Counted from the stretch's first letter, positions 35,991 to 46,334 are shown. The stretch is 64,000 nucleotides of DNA from Bacillus sp. 2205SS5-2 (GCF_037024155.1 NZ_JAYKTS010000020.1:1-64000); one strand, 5' to 3'. A program made the numbers and translations. Notes: a model not told the origin generated them from the sequence alone.

Positions 35991-36773
35991 GTGTTTGAAT
36001 TCTACTATTTAATTTGTAAGTTTGATTTGTATTTTCCGGTGGATGTACAAAACTTTCGAATGGTTAATGCGCTATTGATCGACATGCCCAACTGTGATTC
36101 TATTTCCCCGAAAAACAATACAAAAATCTCACATGGTATTCAATTCAATCGGAATTCTCAATAACTTTATCCCATCAATCACCTATCTCTCAACCTTACA
36201 ATCCTCCGTTTCATTTTGCCGTTTTTTAAGTTGAATGAAGATATTTGAAACCCTTCTTTCTCGTGATGTTCAGATTAGTACGAGAACAACAACCCATGCG
36301 AAAATAGCCTGAAAAAAATATAAGAACAAATATTCGGCGAGTGGAAATTAGGAGCAAAGCATTTAGTAGCCTTTTAAAACACAATGACAAATACCATTTG
36401 ATAATGTACTTATTATAGTTGTCTGAAGAGCCTATTCACCACAGACTATAGAAAAAGGAATGGAAAAAAACTGGACTAAATCAATTTTGGTGAGCGCGCT
36501 AAAGGGGTGCTAATATTACATTCAAAAATCCTACTCTTGATTAAAAATATGAATCGACCGTTTTAATGGTGTGACTACCAAGTACCAGAATAACTACTTT
36601 TACATGATTGATTTTTAATTGCTTGTCGGATGAATGAAATAATGAATGTAGCAAGCACAAGACTAAAGAATATTTATACTCATCCCATGTATTTGTAATG
36701 ACCAATACTTAGGGTAGGTTCCATCTTTCTAATTGTTATGTGGAAACAAGACATCTATTTAGGCGGGCTCTCA
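35991..36773. other. long intergenic region, no gene seen
   Basis: Stops occur often in all frames. An eroded type-1 miniature element is just recognisable at about 36170-36310 (TCCGTTTCATTTTGCCG, GAACAACAACCCATGCGAAAATAGCC). Nothing else can be supported. Confidence 0.4.
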
Positions 36774-37273
36774 ATGAGAAAAAACGAATTATTATTAGCT
36801 TTATGGCACTTATTATCAATTTAGCGTTAATTATCACCCAAAAGAAGGAAGGTTATATTCAGATTAGCGAAAAGCAACTCGGAGAACCGATATCTCGACT
36901 TGTACACCAATAGTTGCCTACGAATATGGAATGAAACATATAGGCGTATTTAACCGCGTTTATCAAATTTCAGCAGGTCAATTTGATGACCCTTGGTGGA
37001 TTAGATGGTTTAGTTAGGTGATTGAAAAAGGGATTCCATTTTATTTAGTGAAATCAACATAAAAATTCATCAAAGGGTGCATTTAAAGCAAAATTTCTTT
37101 TGTATGTGGAGGGGGATAAAGAAACTCCAGATGATGGTATGTTTTATGATGCTTTGAATAAGATGAATAAAAGAGAAATTTCTGTAGCTTTAGACTTTAA
37201 ATATCGAATAGAGGGTTTCAATTCATGTGAAAATAAGGGCTTCCTTTATTTCTTGGGAAAGCGCAAATTATGA
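36774..37273 (+). pseudogene. decayed gene(s) of unknown family
   Basis: Several protein-like pieces in shifting frames: MRKNELLLALWHLLSI, KEGYIQISEKQLGEPISRLV, YGMKHIGVFNRVYQISAGQF, VIEKGIPFYLVKST and KFLLYVEGDKETPDDGMFYD...LYFLGKRKL. Together they suggest one or two former genes of about 150 codons. I do not recognise them. Confidence 0.4.
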
Positions 37274-37508
37274 CAAACCTCTTACAAAGCGAATAAAGTC
37301 TTCAAACTTTTGTTATTCCTCCCTTGTGGAATAATAGATGAACCAAAACGAACAAAAGGGTTCAATCGTTCATATCCATAAAATAGAAGGTTGAAGTGAG
37401 GTAGCTTAAACAATCACAAAATAGTCGAAATGAATAGGTGATTTTGAATTAAAAACATCACCCTCCCAACTTCTGGGCATAAACTGTAGGAACGGTGAGG
37501 TGAATGAT

Positions 37509-38471
37509 ATGAAAGAACCGATTCGGATGAAAAACAAAGGGCAAATAAATATTGTTTTAAATGCGAAAGAAAAGCCACAAACGAAAGAAAAAGTAAAACA
37601 TGACCTCATTGTCCATGATACAACTGCAGCAGAACATATGGCATTAAAAGAGATTGAAAAAGAACTAGAAAGCTTAGTCGGTATGGCTGAAATGAAAAAA
37701 ATGGTGAAAGAAATTTATGCATGGATTTTTGTCAATAAAAAAAGGGAATTAGAAGGTCTAAAGGGTGGAAAGCAAGCGCTTCACATGATGTTTAAAGGGA
37801 ATCCTGGAACAGGTAAAACCACAGTAGCACGGTTAATTGGAAAACTATTTCTGAAAATGAATGTTCTGTCCAAAGGCCACCTCATTGAAGCGGAACGAGC
37901 AGACTTAGTAGGGGAATATATCGGACATACCGCCCAAAAAACAAGAGATCTTGTTAAAAAGTCAATGGGGGGTATTTTATTCGTCGATGAAGCGTATTCG
38001 CTGGGACGTGGGGGAGAAAAGGATTTTGGCAAAGAGGCGATCGATACATTAGTGAAGCATATGGAAGATAAACAGCATGATTTTATTTTAATACTTGCAG
38101 GGTATTCCCGTGAAATGGACCAATTTTTAACTTTAAATCCTGGATTACAATCCCGGTTTCCACTAGTTTTTCATTTTCCGGATTATACGGTAGAGCAACT
38201 CATTGAAATTGGCGACAGAATGTTAGCAGATAAAGAATATTCATTAACAGCTGATGCTGAACGGAAATTAAAAGAACATCTTTATTATGCTAAAACATCA
38301 TTAACCCCACATAGTTTTTCTAATGGGCGTTATGTTCGAAACGTTATTGAAAAATCCATTCGTTCTCAAGCGATGCGGCTTTTAATGCAAAATCGATTTT
38401 CGAGAAGTGACCTCTTAACCATTAAAAGTTGTGATTTGATTTTCCCCATGGAGGACAAAGAGAAGCAATGA
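37509..38471 (+). CDS. spoVK: stage V sporulation protein K (AAA ATPase)
   Basis: CbxX/CfqX-type AAA protein of 320 residues needed for spore maturation in the mother cell of B. subtilis. Walker A GNPGTGKTTV (about 97-106), Walker B GGILFVDEAYSL, sensor and arginine-finger region LILAGYSREMDQFLTLNPGLQSRFP, and the C-terminal lid SNGRYVRNVIEKSI are intact. ATG 37509 with GAGGTGA 5 bases upstream is preferred over GTG 37500. In Bacillus it is read by a mother-cell sigma factor; I could not find a convincing sigma-E -35 here. Confidence 0.93.
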   Translation: MKEPIRMKNKGQINIVLNAKEKPQTKEKVKHDLIVHDTTAAEHMALKEIEKELESLVGMAEMKKMVKEIYAWIFVNKKRELEGLKGGKQALHMMFKGNPGTGKTTVARLIGKLFLKMNVLSKGHLIEAERADLVGEYIGHTAQKTRDLVKKSMGGILFVDEAYSLGRGGEKDFGKEAIDTLVKHMEDKQHDFILILAGYSREMDQFLTLNPGLQSRFPLVFHFPDYTVEQLIEIGDRMLADKEYSLTADAERKLKEHLYYAKTSLTPHSFSNGRYVRNVIEKSIRSQAMRLLMQNRFSRSDLLTIKSCDLIFPMEDKEKQ

Positions 38472-38503
38472 AAAAAATCGGTCTCTTGAGATCGTTTTTT
38501 TAT
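38472..38503 (+). terminator. terminator after spoVK
   Basis: CGGTCTC-TT-GAGATCG followed by seven T. A miniature element starts immediately after. Confidence 0.8.
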
Positions 38504-38504
38504 T

Positions 38505-38666
38505 GGCTTTTTTCGTATACTTTGTTGCTGTAGCATACTAAAAGGATGGAACCACTTTTTTCATTCCTCATTTCGGGTTAAAAATGATGCGAAAAGATGC
38601 CCGAAGTCAATCTTCATCACAATAGGAGGGTTAATTCGAAAAGCCGCATTCTTTGCAAAAACAGCC
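38505..38666 (+). repeat. GGCT miniature element type 3, 162 bp
   Basis: The interior matches 48862-49023 closely (GGATGGAACCAC, GATGCGAAAAGATGCCCGAA). No clear duplication. Confidence 0.85.
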
Positions 38667-38720
38667 TATCAAAAAAAAAAAAGGCACTAGGGTTTTTTCG
38701 ATTGATTTCTTCTTTTTTAT

Positions 38721-38749
38721 TTAACAAAATACCTATAAGGGTATATCAT
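38721..38749 (+). promoter_or_regulatory. promoter with CsoR/CstR-like operator
   Basis: -35 TTAACA (38721-38726), 17 bases, -10 TATCAT (38744-38749). The dyad ATACC-TATAAG-GGTAT (38729-38744) fills the spacer. Such ATACC/GGTAT operators bind CsoR-family repressors; CstR members control rhodanese genes in response to persulfide. No regulator gene is nearby, so the assignment is inference. Confidence 0.5.
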
Positions 38750-38819
38750 ACTAGTTGAGGCACATTATTTACGAAAACCACCCAAAAAATTGGACAATCA
38801 TTAAGAGGAGGAAATATTC

Positions 38820-38948
38820 ATGAATATGATTACCCCACAACAATTACAAACAAAATTATCTCAAAGTGAACCAATAAATATTATTGATGTAAGAGAAGGA
38901 GAAGAGGTGAGAAACGGAAGGATGGCTTGGGAAGGGAATATGGTCTAA
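38820..38948 (+). pseudogene. truncated rhodanese-like protein
   Basis: A 42-codon frame with an excellent ribosome site (AGAGGAGG). The start ITPQQLQTKLSQSEPINIID followed by VREGEEV is the N-terminal half of a single-domain rhodanese; normal proteins go on to about 95-100 residues with the active-site Cys loop, which is absent here. The tail (RNGRMAWEGNMV) does not fit the family. It keeps its promoter and a terminator, so it is probably transcribed but inactive. Confidence 0.65.
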
Positions 38949-38985
38949 ATTTAACTTTAACTTAGAATGGTATTATCCATTTATC

Positions 38986-39017
38986 ACAAAAAGACAGCGA
39001 TCACGCTGTCTTTTTGT
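38986..39017 (+). terminator. terminator after rhodanese fragment
   Basis: ACAAAAAGACAGCG-ATCA-CGCTGTCTTTTTGT, 14 perfect pairs. Confidence 0.9.
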
Positions 39018-39137
39018 ATAGAGGAAATTGACTAGGGCATGATATTTTTAAATAATGTCTAATCATAATGTATGAACGCTTTTTATAGAGAAGATGATAG
39101 ACGCACCTACCAAATGTGTTCATAGAGGAGTGAGAGA

Positions 39138-39638
39138 ATGAAGAAAGTTAAGAAGGATAGGAGAATTTTATATCTTTTAACAATTATTGGTTTGCTATTA
39201 TTGCCTTTTACCTTAAAAAAACCGGCTAAAGATTGGCTATTCGTCTACTTTTTTCACGCTTTTTTGTCCATAGTGCAGGGGTCTCTGGTGACTGGGAGAC
39301 ACTTTCTTACCTTTCCAGTTCGTTTTTTTCCGAAAATATACCGAAGCAGTTTACTCTTCGACGGTCTCTTATTCCCGATTATTGCTGTTCTCCATAATCA
39401 ATGGACGTTTCATTCTAAGAGAGCTGGAATTGTAGTGAAAGCTCTCATGTTTAGTACCCCCATGACGATTGGTGAACTATGGTTTGAGAATAATACCCAG
39501 CTTATTTCCTATAAAAAATGGACGTGGATTACTACGCTAACCACAGTTACAATTAATCTCTTATTCACACGAGGCGTTATCGGGCTGATTCGCCGATGGT
39601 GTACTCATAAAGAGTCTGAGCCAAAACAATTTGATTAA
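39138..39638 (+). CDS. CBO0543-like multi-helix membrane protein
   Basis: Membrane protein of 166 residues with four or five helices (about 12-26, 35-55, 70-88, 100-120 and 128-150) and conserved features GRHFLTFPVRFFPKIYRSSLLFDGLLFP and GELWFENNTQLISYKKWTWITTL, seen in CBO0543-family proteins of spore formers. The function is unknown. GGAGTGAGAG lies before the ATG. A terminator follows at 39692. Confidence 0.7.
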   Translation: MKKVKKDRRILYLLTIIGLLLLPFTLKKPAKDWLFVYFFHAFLSIVQGSLVTGRHFLTFPVRFFPKIYRSSLLFDGLLFPIIAVLHNQWTFHSKRAGIVVKALMFSTPMTIGELWFENNTQLISYKKWTWITTLTTVTINLLFTRGVIGLIRRWCTHKESEPKQFD

Positions 39639-39691
39639 ATTCGGTGTACAGAAAAGAACGTTGTAAACATTATTGTCCCTTCAATAGGAAA

Positions 39692-39724
39692 GAAAAAACC
39701 CCTTGAAATAAGAGGTTCTTTTCA
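39692..39724 (+). terminator. intrinsic terminator
   Basis: AAAACCCCTT-GAAATA-AGAGGTTCTTTT. The following 39725-39884 includes only a weak trace of a type-1 element (39800-39866). Confidence 0.65.
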
Positions 39725-39884
39725 TTTATATTGTTTTTTATTAAACTTAATCCCTTATGAAATCATCCACTTTTAAGTAAAAATGAACAAAAATAGACGT
39801 GAAAGGGCCTGAAATCTATCGAGTTAACAGAATCTGTTGCTACGAAATGTGCATTGTGGAATAGCCTTGAATTATATAAACTGG

Positions 39885-40679
39885 TTATCGATCTCCACCA
39901 AGAAGATCAAACGCACCGTTAAGAATGCTACCTTCTCCTTTTGAACCACCTTTACTCGGGGCTGCAGAGAAAACTCGGCTTGCAAGTCGACTAAATGGTA
40001 GAGATTGAATCCAGACTGTACCCGGGCCTTGCAAAGTAGCAAAAAACAGTCCTTCACCACCAAATAATGCAGTTTTTACTCCTTTGACCATTTCGATATT
40101 GTAGTGGATGTCTTTCGTCATGGCCACAAGGCAACCTGTATCTACCAGCAATTTTTCGCCTGCTTGGAGCTCTTTTTTATGTAATGTGCCCCCAGCGTGT
40201 ACGAAAGCCATGCCGTCTCCTTCTAGCTTCTGCATAATAAAACCCTCGCCACCAAAAAATCCAGCACCTAATTTTCGCTGAAAATCAATTCCTACTGATA
40301 CGCCTTTTGCTGCGCATAAAAATGCATCTTTTTGGCAGACGATTTTCCCACCTAGTTTATTTAGATCGAGTGGGACGATGCTTCCAGGATAAGGTGAAGC
40401 GAAGGACACCGTTTTTTTATTATAGCCATTATTTGTGAATGCGGTCATAAATAAGCTTTCACCAGTGACTAAACGTTTTCCAGCTCCCATTAATTTTCCG
40501 ACTAATCCGCTACCACCGTTCCCAGACCCATCGCCAAATATCGTTTCCATGCCAATATCTTCTTCCATCATCATCAAACTACCTGCTTCAGCAATAACGG
40601 TCTCTTTTGGGTCTAGTTCCACTTCAACAAACTGCATGTCATTTCCGTGAATATAGTAATCAATTTCGTGATTCGTCAT
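39885..40679 (-). CDS. TIGR00266 / AIM24 family protein
   Basis: Protein of 264 residues of the AIM24 beta-barrel family. Recognised by [29 protein letters not shown], a Gly-rich loop [62 protein letters not shown] and the Gly-rich C-terminus. It is cytoplasmic and may associate with membranes; the biochemical role is not established for the family. AGGGAGG precedes the ATG on the minus strand. Confidence 0.88.
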   Translation of the reverse strand: MTNHEIDYYIHGNDMQFVEVELDPKETVIAEAGSLMMMEEDIGMETIFGDGSGNGGSGLVGKLMGAGKRLVTGESLFMTAFTNNGYNKKTVSFASPYPGSIVPLDLNKLGGKIVCQKDAFLCAAKGVSVGIDFQRKLGAGFFGGEGFIMQKLEGDGMAFVHAGGTLHKKELQAGEKLLVDTGCLVAMTKDIHYNIEMVKGVKTALFGGEGLFFATLQGPGTVWIQSLPFSRLASRVFSAAPSKGGSKGEGSILNGAFDLLGGDR

Positions 40680-40840
40680 AGTACCAACCTCCCTTTTCTC
40701 TTATTTTACCATTTTCTTTAAGGGAGGCTCTATATTAAACTGATTATTTTTTTGAGAATGAGCAAAAACATAAAGTAAGTTTAATAATCGCGAATGATAC
40801 TTAAGGAGAATTTAGAAAAAGTCAATCTGATGACTGTGCA

Positions 40841-40867
40841 AAAAAAAGAGAAGAAACATCTTCTCTT
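40841..40867 (-). terminator. terminator of the minus-strand TRIC-like gene
   Basis: AAGAGAAG-ATGTTT-CTTCTCTT followed by eight T on the minus strand; the hairpin overlaps the stop codon. Confidence 0.8.
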
Positions 40868-41474
40868 ACTGAAAGGCACGTAGGTTTCTGTTCGGAAGCT
40901 TCCAATGATAGGAATAGCTCAAGACACGTAATGTCGTTGTTAATATAAATAAGGTGTAGAGCTCTACTGGTGAGTTGATCGCATTCAATCCAATGGCAAA
41001 ACCACAAAGAATTGCCCAGACCGCGTAAATTTCTGAGCGCAGAATAAGAGGTTTACGACCTGCAAGCATATCTCGTACCATTCCACCGCCACTTCCTGTT
41101 AATACAGCAGCAACAATAACTGCGCTTAATGGATGATTCATTTCGGTTGCATATAAGGCACCCTGAATCGCAAAAGCAGAAAGTCCGATAGCATCGAAAA
41201 AATTCCCCCATTTTTTCCAATGTTTCAACAGATTGTTTGGAAATAAAAAGACCGCAGTAATGGACAAAAGTGCAATTTGAAAAAGAAATCCTTGTTCCCA
41301 AAGTGCTGAAACGGGAACCCCTATTAATAAATTCCGAATCGCACCCCCTCCAAAAGCGGTGACAATTCCTAAAATGTAGACTCCTAATATATCATATTCC
41401 TCTTCCATCGCCACGATGGCGCCTGAAACAGCAAAGGCTATTGTGCCGATAATACTGAGCATTTCCCATGTCAT
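40866..41474 (-). CDS. TRIC-type / UPF0126 membrane protein
   Basis: Membrane protein of 202 residues with two repeats of three helices, each with the glycine signature: TAFGGGAIRNLLIG (about 38-51) and LTGSGGGMVRDMLAG (about 120-134). Family members are trimeric cation channels or amino-acid-related transporters (YvgT, YadS relatives). The start at MTWEML (41474), with GGGGAAA upstream, is preferred over the longer frame to 41582. It is divergent from hflX. Confidence 0.88.
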   Translation of the reverse strand: MTWEMLSIIGTIAFAVSGAIVAMEEEYDILGVYILGIVTAFGGGAIRNLLIGVPVSALWEQGFLFQIALLSITAVFLFPNNLLKHWKKWGNFFDAIGLSAFAIQGALYATEMNHPLSAVIVAAVLTGSGGGMVRDMLAGRKPLILRSEIYAVWAILCGFAIGLNAINSPVELYTLFILTTTLRVLSYSYHWKLPNRNLRAFQ

Positions 41475-41648
41475 TTTGTTTTCCCCTTTGATGTGTAATC
41501 CAACAAATATCCATAAAGATTCTAACACGTCAAATAGAGATTGCAACCACTTCTTTGAAAAAGATATAAAAACTTTTCTCATAGAGATTCTTACTGATAT
41601 TTGATAAGATGAAATATAGACTTATTTTTAGAAATGAGGGTGTGTGCA

Positions 41649-42899
41649 GTGGAGAAGATTATGCTTGAAAAAGTAATCATAGTTGGATGTCAACTTAATG
41701 AAGAAGAAGAAACTTTTCTCTATTCAATGAATGAACTACAGGCTTTAGCGGAAACGGCACAAGGTATTGTGATTTCAACACTGACACAAAAACGAGATCG
41801 AGTGCATCCCTCTACATATATCGGTAAAGGTAAAGTAGAAGAGTTGTCACTGTTGGCAGAAGAGTTAGATCCGGACGTGATTATCTTTAATGATGAGCTT
41901 TCTCCAAGCCAAATTAGAAATATTTCTGCAGAAGTAAACGCGAAAATTATTGACCGAACGCAATTAATTTTGGATATATTCGCTCAACGCGCTCGTTCCA
42001 AGGAAGGTAAGCTACAAGTGGAGCTTGCACAGTTACAATATTTATTACCTCGTTTAGGTGGCCAAGGTATTGCGTTATCCCGGTTAGGGGGCGGTATCGG
42101 GACGCGGGGACCAGGTGAAACAAAATTAGAGTCTGATCGTCGTCATATTCGTCGACGTCTTGATGATATCAAGGGACAGTTGAAAACTATTGTTAGTCAC
42201 CGTGAACGTTACCGAGAAAGAAGAAAGAAAAATAAAGTCTTCCAAATAGCGTTAGTAGGATATACAAATGCCGGTAAATCAACGTTATTTAACCGATTAT
42301 CAAGTGCAGAAGCATATGAAGAAAATCAATTATTCGCCACGCTTGATCCGATGACACGTCGAATTGGGCTTCCAAGTGGATACCAAGCGTTACTAACGGA
42401 TACGGTTGGCTTTATTCAAGATTTACCAACGACCCTAATAGCGGCCTTCCGCTCTACACTGGAAGAGGTTAGCGAAGCGGACCTTCTATTACATGTCGTG
42501 GATGGATCAAGTTCGGAATACCGCCTACATGAAGACACGGTTCACGGTCTACTTGAAGATCTTGACATGCACAATATTCCACAATTAACGGTTTACAATA
42601 AGAAAGATCTCTTTGATGATACTTTTGTTCCTGATACTTCCTTTGAACATGTCATCGTTAGTGCGTTAAGTTTGGAGGACCAACAATTCGTAAAACAAGT
42701 GATCGAGCAAGATATGATCCGTATGATGGAACCATATAGCGTCAAGATTCCATCGACTGCTGGGAAAGTCATTGCCCAATTAAAGGGAGAAACGATTATT
42801 ACCTCGTTAACCTTCAATGAAGAACATGGATTTTATGAAGCAAAAGGTCATGCCTTAAAAAATCATCCGATTTCCGGAGAAATTGAAAAATATCAATAA
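41649..42899 (+). CDS. hflX: ribosome-splitting GTPase HflX
   Basis: GTPase of 416 residues that binds 50S subunits and splits stalled ribosomes (YnbA in B. subtilis). The N-terminal HflX domain includes HPSTYIGKGKVEEL, IIFNDELSPSQIRNI and LAQLQYLLPRLGG with GGGIGTRGPGETKLE; the G domain has GYTNAGKSTLFN (G1), TDTVGFIQDLP (G3) and YNKKDL (G4). The start is uncertain: GTG 41649 after GAGGGTG, ATG 41661 after GGAG, or ATG 41634. ynbB starts 12 bases after the stop. Confidence 0.95.
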   Translation: MEKIMLEKVIIVGCQLNEEEETFLYSMNELQALAETAQGIVISTLTQKRDRVHPSTYIGKGKVEELSLLAEELDPDVIIFNDELSPSQIRNISAEVNAKIIDRTQLILDIFAQRARSKEGKLQVELAQLQYLLPRLGGQGIALSRLGGGIGTRGPGETKLESDRRHIRRRLDDIKGQLKTIVSHRERYRERRKKNKVFQIALVGYTNAGKSTLFNRLSSAEAYEENQLFATLDPMTRRIGLPSGYQALLTDTVGFIQDLPTTLIAAFRSTLEEVSEADLLLHVVDGSSSEYRLHEDTVHGLLEDLDMHNIPQLTVYNKKDLFDDTFVPDTSFEHVIVSALSLEDQQFVKQVIEQDMIRMMEPYSVKIPSTAGKVIAQLKGETIITSLTFNEEHGFYEAKGHALKNHPISGEIEKYQ

Positions 42900-42911
42900 A
42901 GGAGTCACAAC

Positions 42912-44192
42912 ATGTTTCAGCAACTAAGTCATGGTCGTCTTTTGGAACCTTTAGTAAAAGAAGTCGAAACGAAAATTAGTTTTCAACACTTAGAGGCTGA
43001 CCGACGAGCAGAAAACAATCAATTTCGAGTTCTAACTAGCTTTCAACAACATAAAGTAAGTGATGCTCATTTTATCCCATCAACGGGGTATGGGTACGAT
43101 GATAGTGGAAGGGACACCCTTGAAAGTATTTACGCAGATGTTTTTGGTGGAGAAGCAGGACTTGTACGTCCGCAAATTATATCCGGCACGCATGCAATTT
43201 CTATCGCTTTGTTTGGTGTGTTGCGGCCGAATGATGAATTATTATATATTACTGGAAAGCCATATGACACCCTTGAAGAAATCGTGGGGTCCAGAGGTAG
43301 TGGCGTCGGCTCTTTGAAGGAATTCGGGATTAGTTATCAAGATGTTTCGTTAACCGGTGAAGGAAAAGTGGATTTTGCAGCGGTGAAACAGGCGATTACA
43401 TCCAGAACCAAAATGATAGGTATTCAGCGATCGAAAGGGTACGCAAACCGACCGTCGTTTACTGTATCTGAAATAGAAGAAATGATTCTTTTTGTTAAAG
43501 ATGTGCATCCCGATGTTGTGGTGTTTGTGGACAATTGCTATGGGGAGTTTGTGGAAGAACAAGAACCTTGTCATGTTGGTGCAGATCTGATAGCGGGTTC
43601 ATTAATCAAAAACCCAGGTGGTGGATTAGCTAAAACGGGTGGCTATATTGTTGGGAAGAAAAAATGGGTAGAAGCATGTTCCTACCGGATGACTTCTCCT
43701 GGTATCGGAGCCGAAGCTGGAGCATCCCTTTATAGTTTACAGGAGATGTATCAAGGTTTTTTTCAGGCGCCGCATGTTGTGGCACAGGCCTTGAAAGGGG
43801 CTATTTTTACAGCAGCTATGTTGGAAGAACTGGGTTTGAATACAAACCCTAGCTGGCAAGCTCGACGGACCGACTTGATACAGTCAGTACAGTTCGATGA
43901 TAAAGATAAAATGATAGCATTTTGCCAAGCCATCCAATTTGCCTCACCTATTAATTCGCATTTCACTCCGTATCCAAACTATATGCCTGGGTACGAAGAT
44001 GATGTGATCATGGCTGCTGGAACGTTTATTCAAGGAGCAAGCATTGAATTATCAGCAGATGGACCGATCCGTCCACCCTATGTAGCGTATGTCCAAGGCG
44101 GATTAACGTATTCTCATGTAAAATTAGCAATTTGCCTGTCCGTAAATGAATTAATAGAAAAAGGTTTAGTCTTTTTGGAAGTGGGTAAATAA
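42912..44192 (+). CDS. ynbB: PLP-dependent YnbB, methionine gamma-lyase / aluminium resistance family
   Basis: PLP enzyme of 426 residues in the family annotated as aluminium resistance protein or methionine gamma-lyase. HFIPSTGYGYDDSGRDTLE, RPQIISGTHAIS, FVDNCYGEF (Asp for the pyridine nitrogen) and the likely PLP lysine in GSLIKNPGGGLAKTGGYI are present. It is co-transcribed with hflX (AAAGGAG before the ATG) and ends in a terminator before the glnR promoter. The true reaction in cells is unproven. Confidence 0.92.
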   Translation: MFQQLSHGRLLEPLVKEVETKISFQHLEADRRAENNQFRVLTSFQQHKVSDAHFIPSTGYGYDDSGRDTLESIYADVFGGEAGLVRPQIISGTHAISIALFGVLRPNDELLYITGKPYDTLEEIVGSRGSGVGSLKEFGISYQDVSLTGEGKVDFAAVKQAITSRTKMIGIQRSKGYANRPSFTVSEIEEMILFVKDVHPDVVVFVDNCYGEFVEEQEPCHVGADLIAGSLIKNPGGGLAKTGGYIVGKKKWVEACSYRMTSPGIGAEAGASLYSLQEMYQGFFQAPHVVAQALKGAIFTAAMLEELGLNTNPSWQARRTDLIQSVQFDDKDKMIAFCQAIQFASPINSHFTPYPNYMPGYEDDVIMAAGTFIQGASIELSADGPIRPPYVAYVQGGLTYSHVKLAICLSVNELIEKGLVFLEVGK

Positions 44193-44211
44193 ACAAATAA
44201 GTGGATAGCTT

Positions 44212-44234
44212 AACAATAGCTATCCATTTTTTTT
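44212..44234 (+). terminator. terminator after ynbB
   Basis: TGGATAGC-TTAACAATA-GCTATCCA, partly overlapping loop, followed by eight T. Confidence 0.85.
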
Positions 44235-44243
44235 GAGGGGTTA

Positions 44244-44294
44244 TGTCAGAAAAACTAACATGATATTGACATTTTTCCTGACATTACATATAAT
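44244..44294 (+). promoter_or_regulatory. glnRA promoter with GlnR/TnrA boxes
   Basis: TTGACA (44266-44271), 17 bases, TATAAT (44289-44294): a consensus sigma-A promoter. GlnR box TGTCA-N7-TAACA at 44244-44260 fits TGTNA-N7-TNACA exactly. A second, weaker site TGACA-N7-TGACA overlaps the -35 (44267-44283). This is the classical feedback arrangement of glnRA. Confidence 0.88.
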
Positions 44295-44329
44295 GATTTC
44301 ATAAGGGAGAAACAAAAGGAGGGATGATG

Positions 44330-44734
44330 ATGAGTGGAAGTAATATTCGTAGATCAATGCCTGTTTTTCCAATTAGCAGCGTGATGCAATTAACGGAATT
44401 AACTGCTCGTCAGATTCGTTACTATGAAGAGCATCAGCTCATTTCTCCAGCCAGAACTGAAGGGAAACGAAGATTGTTTTCTCTCAATGATATTGATAAG
44501 CTGTTGGAAATAAAAGAATTATTAGAACAAGGCATGAATATGGTAGGAATTCAGAAATTATTCGCCTTACATGCAACACCACCTACCACAGTAGAGGATG
44601 AAAAAGAAGCTGGAGATGCTAGACGTGACCTGACAGACGAAGAACTGCGAAAAATATTGCGAAATGAATTTTTACAAGCTGGACGTTACCAACGTTCAAA
44701 CCTCAGGTCTGGGGATATGTCGCGTTTTCATTAA
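44330..44734 (+). CDS. glnR: nitrogen repressor GlnR
   Basis: MerR-family repressor of 134 residues that shuts off glnRA under nitrogen excess when bound by feedback-inhibited glutamine synthetase. [29 protein letters not shown] is the N-terminal helix-turn-helix; the C-terminal tail ([26 protein letters not shown]) is the glutamine-synthetase sensing region. ATG 44330, third of three in a row, has the right spacing to AAAGGAGGG. It is followed by glnA after 37 bases. Confidence 0.97.
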   Translation: MSGSNIRRSMPVFPISSVMQLTELTARQIRYYEEHQLISPARTEGKRRLFSLNDIDKLLEIKELLEQGMNMVGIQKLFALHATPPTTVEDEKEAGDARRDLTDEELRKILRNEFLQAGRYQRSNLRSGDMSRFH

Positions 44735-44771
44735 TAAAACTAAGAAAAAGTTTTAAGGAGGAATTTAGCAA

Positions 44772-46106
44772 ATGATAAAGTTTACACGTGAGGATATTAC
44801 ACGATTAGCAAAAGAAGAGAATGTAAAGTATATTCGTCTACAGTTTACCGATATTTTAGGGACAATTAAAAACGTAGAAATTCCTGTAACTCAACTAGAC
44901 AAAGCTCTTGATAATAAAATGATGTTTGACGGATCTTCTATTGAAGGATTTGTTCGTATTGAAGAGTCTGATATGTACTTATTCCCTGACCTAGACACAT
45001 GGGTAGTGTTCCCATGGACTGCAGAAAAAGGGAAAGTTGCACGTTTAATCTGTGACATCTACAACCCAGATGGTACGGCATTTGAAGGGGATCCACGGAA
45101 TAACCTTCGACGCATCTTGAAAGAGATGGAAGACTTAGGATTTACTGATTTTAACCTTGGGCCTGAGCCAGAATTCTTCTTGTTTAAATTAGATGAAAAA
45201 GGCGAGCCAACATTAGAACTAAATGATAATGGCGGATACTTTGATTTAGCACCAACTGATCTAGGGGAAAATTGTCGTCGTGATATCGTACTTGAACTTG
45301 AGGAAATGGGCTTTGAAATTGAAGCTTCTCACCATGAAGTGGCTCCTGGTCAACATGAAATCGATTTTAAATATGCAAGTGCAGTCAAAGCTTGTGATGA
45401 TATCCAAACGTTTAAATTAGTTGTCAAAACGATTGCACGTAAGCATGGTTTACACGCAACATTTATGCCTAAACCACTTTTTGGAGTAAACGGATCAGGA
45501 ATGCACTGTAACTTATCATTATTTAAAAATGGCGTAAATACATTCTTTGATACAGACAGTGATTTAGAATTAAGCGATACAGCACGTCAATTTATTGCAG
45601 GAATCATTAAACATGCTTCTAGCTTTACGGCTGTAACGAACCCGACGATCAATTCGTATAAGCGTTTAGTTCCAGGATTCGAAGCGCCGTGCTATGTGGC
45701 ATGGTCAGCTCGTAATCGTAGTCCATTAATTCGGATTCCTGCATCTCGTGGTTTAAGTACTCGTGTTGAAGTCCGTAGCGTTGATCCGGCAGCAAACCCG
45801 TACCTTGCCATGGCAGTAATGCTTCGTGCTGGACTTGATGGCATCAAAAATAAAATGACACCACCGAAACCAATCGATCGCAACATTTACGTGATGAACA
45901 AACAAGAACGTGAAGCAGAAGGCATCGTTGATCTTCCGGCCTCACTATTCAACGCCCTTGAAAATTTAGAAAGCAATGAAGTCATGACTGGTGCACTAGG
46001 TGAGCATATTCTAGAGCATTTCCTAGAAGCGAAGCATATCGAGTGGGATATGTTCCGCACGCAAGTACACCCTTGGGAACGCGAACAGTATATGACAACT
46101 TTCTAA
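44772..46106 (+). CDS. glnA: glutamine synthetase type I
   Basis: Makes glutamine from glutamate, ammonia and ATP as a dodecamer; 444 residues, the GSI-alpha length without adenylylation insert. [68 protein letters not shown] and [13 protein letters not shown] are the classical metal and nucleotide sites. The Arg of the feedback site (region RSPLIRIP) is conserved. AAGGAGGA precedes the ATG. Part of the glnRA operon. Confidence 0.98.
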   Translation: MIKFTREDITRLAKEENVKYIRLQFTDILGTIKNVEIPVTQLDKALDNKMMFDGSSIEGFVRIEESDMYLFPDLDTWVVFPWTAEKGKVARLICDIYNPDGTAFEGDPRNNLRRILKEMEDLGFTDFNLGPEPEFFLFKLDEKGEPTLELNDNGGYFDLAPTDLGENCRRDIVLELEEMGFEIEASHHEVAPGQHEIDFKYASAVKACDDIQTFKLVVKTIARKHGLHATFMPKPLFGVNGSGMHCNLSLFKNGVNTFFDTDSDLELSDTARQFIAGIIKHASSFTAVTNPTINSYKRLVPGFEAPCYVAWSARNRSPLIRIPASRGLSTRVEVRSVDPAANPYLAMAVMLRAGLDGIKNKMTPPKPIDRNIYVMNKQEREAEGIVDLPASLFNALENLESNEVMTGALGEHILEHFLEAKHIEWDMFRTQVHPWEREQYMTTF

Positions 46107-46111
46107 TAGCG

Positions 46112-46152
46112 AAACCCCTTGACGCGACTTATGTTAAGGGGTTTTCTTTTTG
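46112..46152 (+). terminator. terminator after glnA
   Basis: AACCCCTTGAC pairs with GTTAAGGGGTT, followed by TTCTTTTT. Confidence 0.88.
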
Positions 46153-46334
46153 TGGTTAAGATCACTTTTTTCTAGGAGTAGTCGTATTGACCACAAAAAT
46201 CCCGAATTCCTTCAAAACATCTATTTTTTATTTATTGCTTGTCCTTGATTCGGTTTTCGAATTACTTGAAATTCCAGAGGAGTTAAATGTTAAACTAGCA
46301 CTAATCGACAAAAATCAGGGATTGTATACATAAA

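Noticed and set aside
37440-37500. Sigma-E promoter before spoVK
   Set aside because: CATAAACT at 37478-37485 resembles a -10, but no acceptable -35 lies 13-15 bases upstream.
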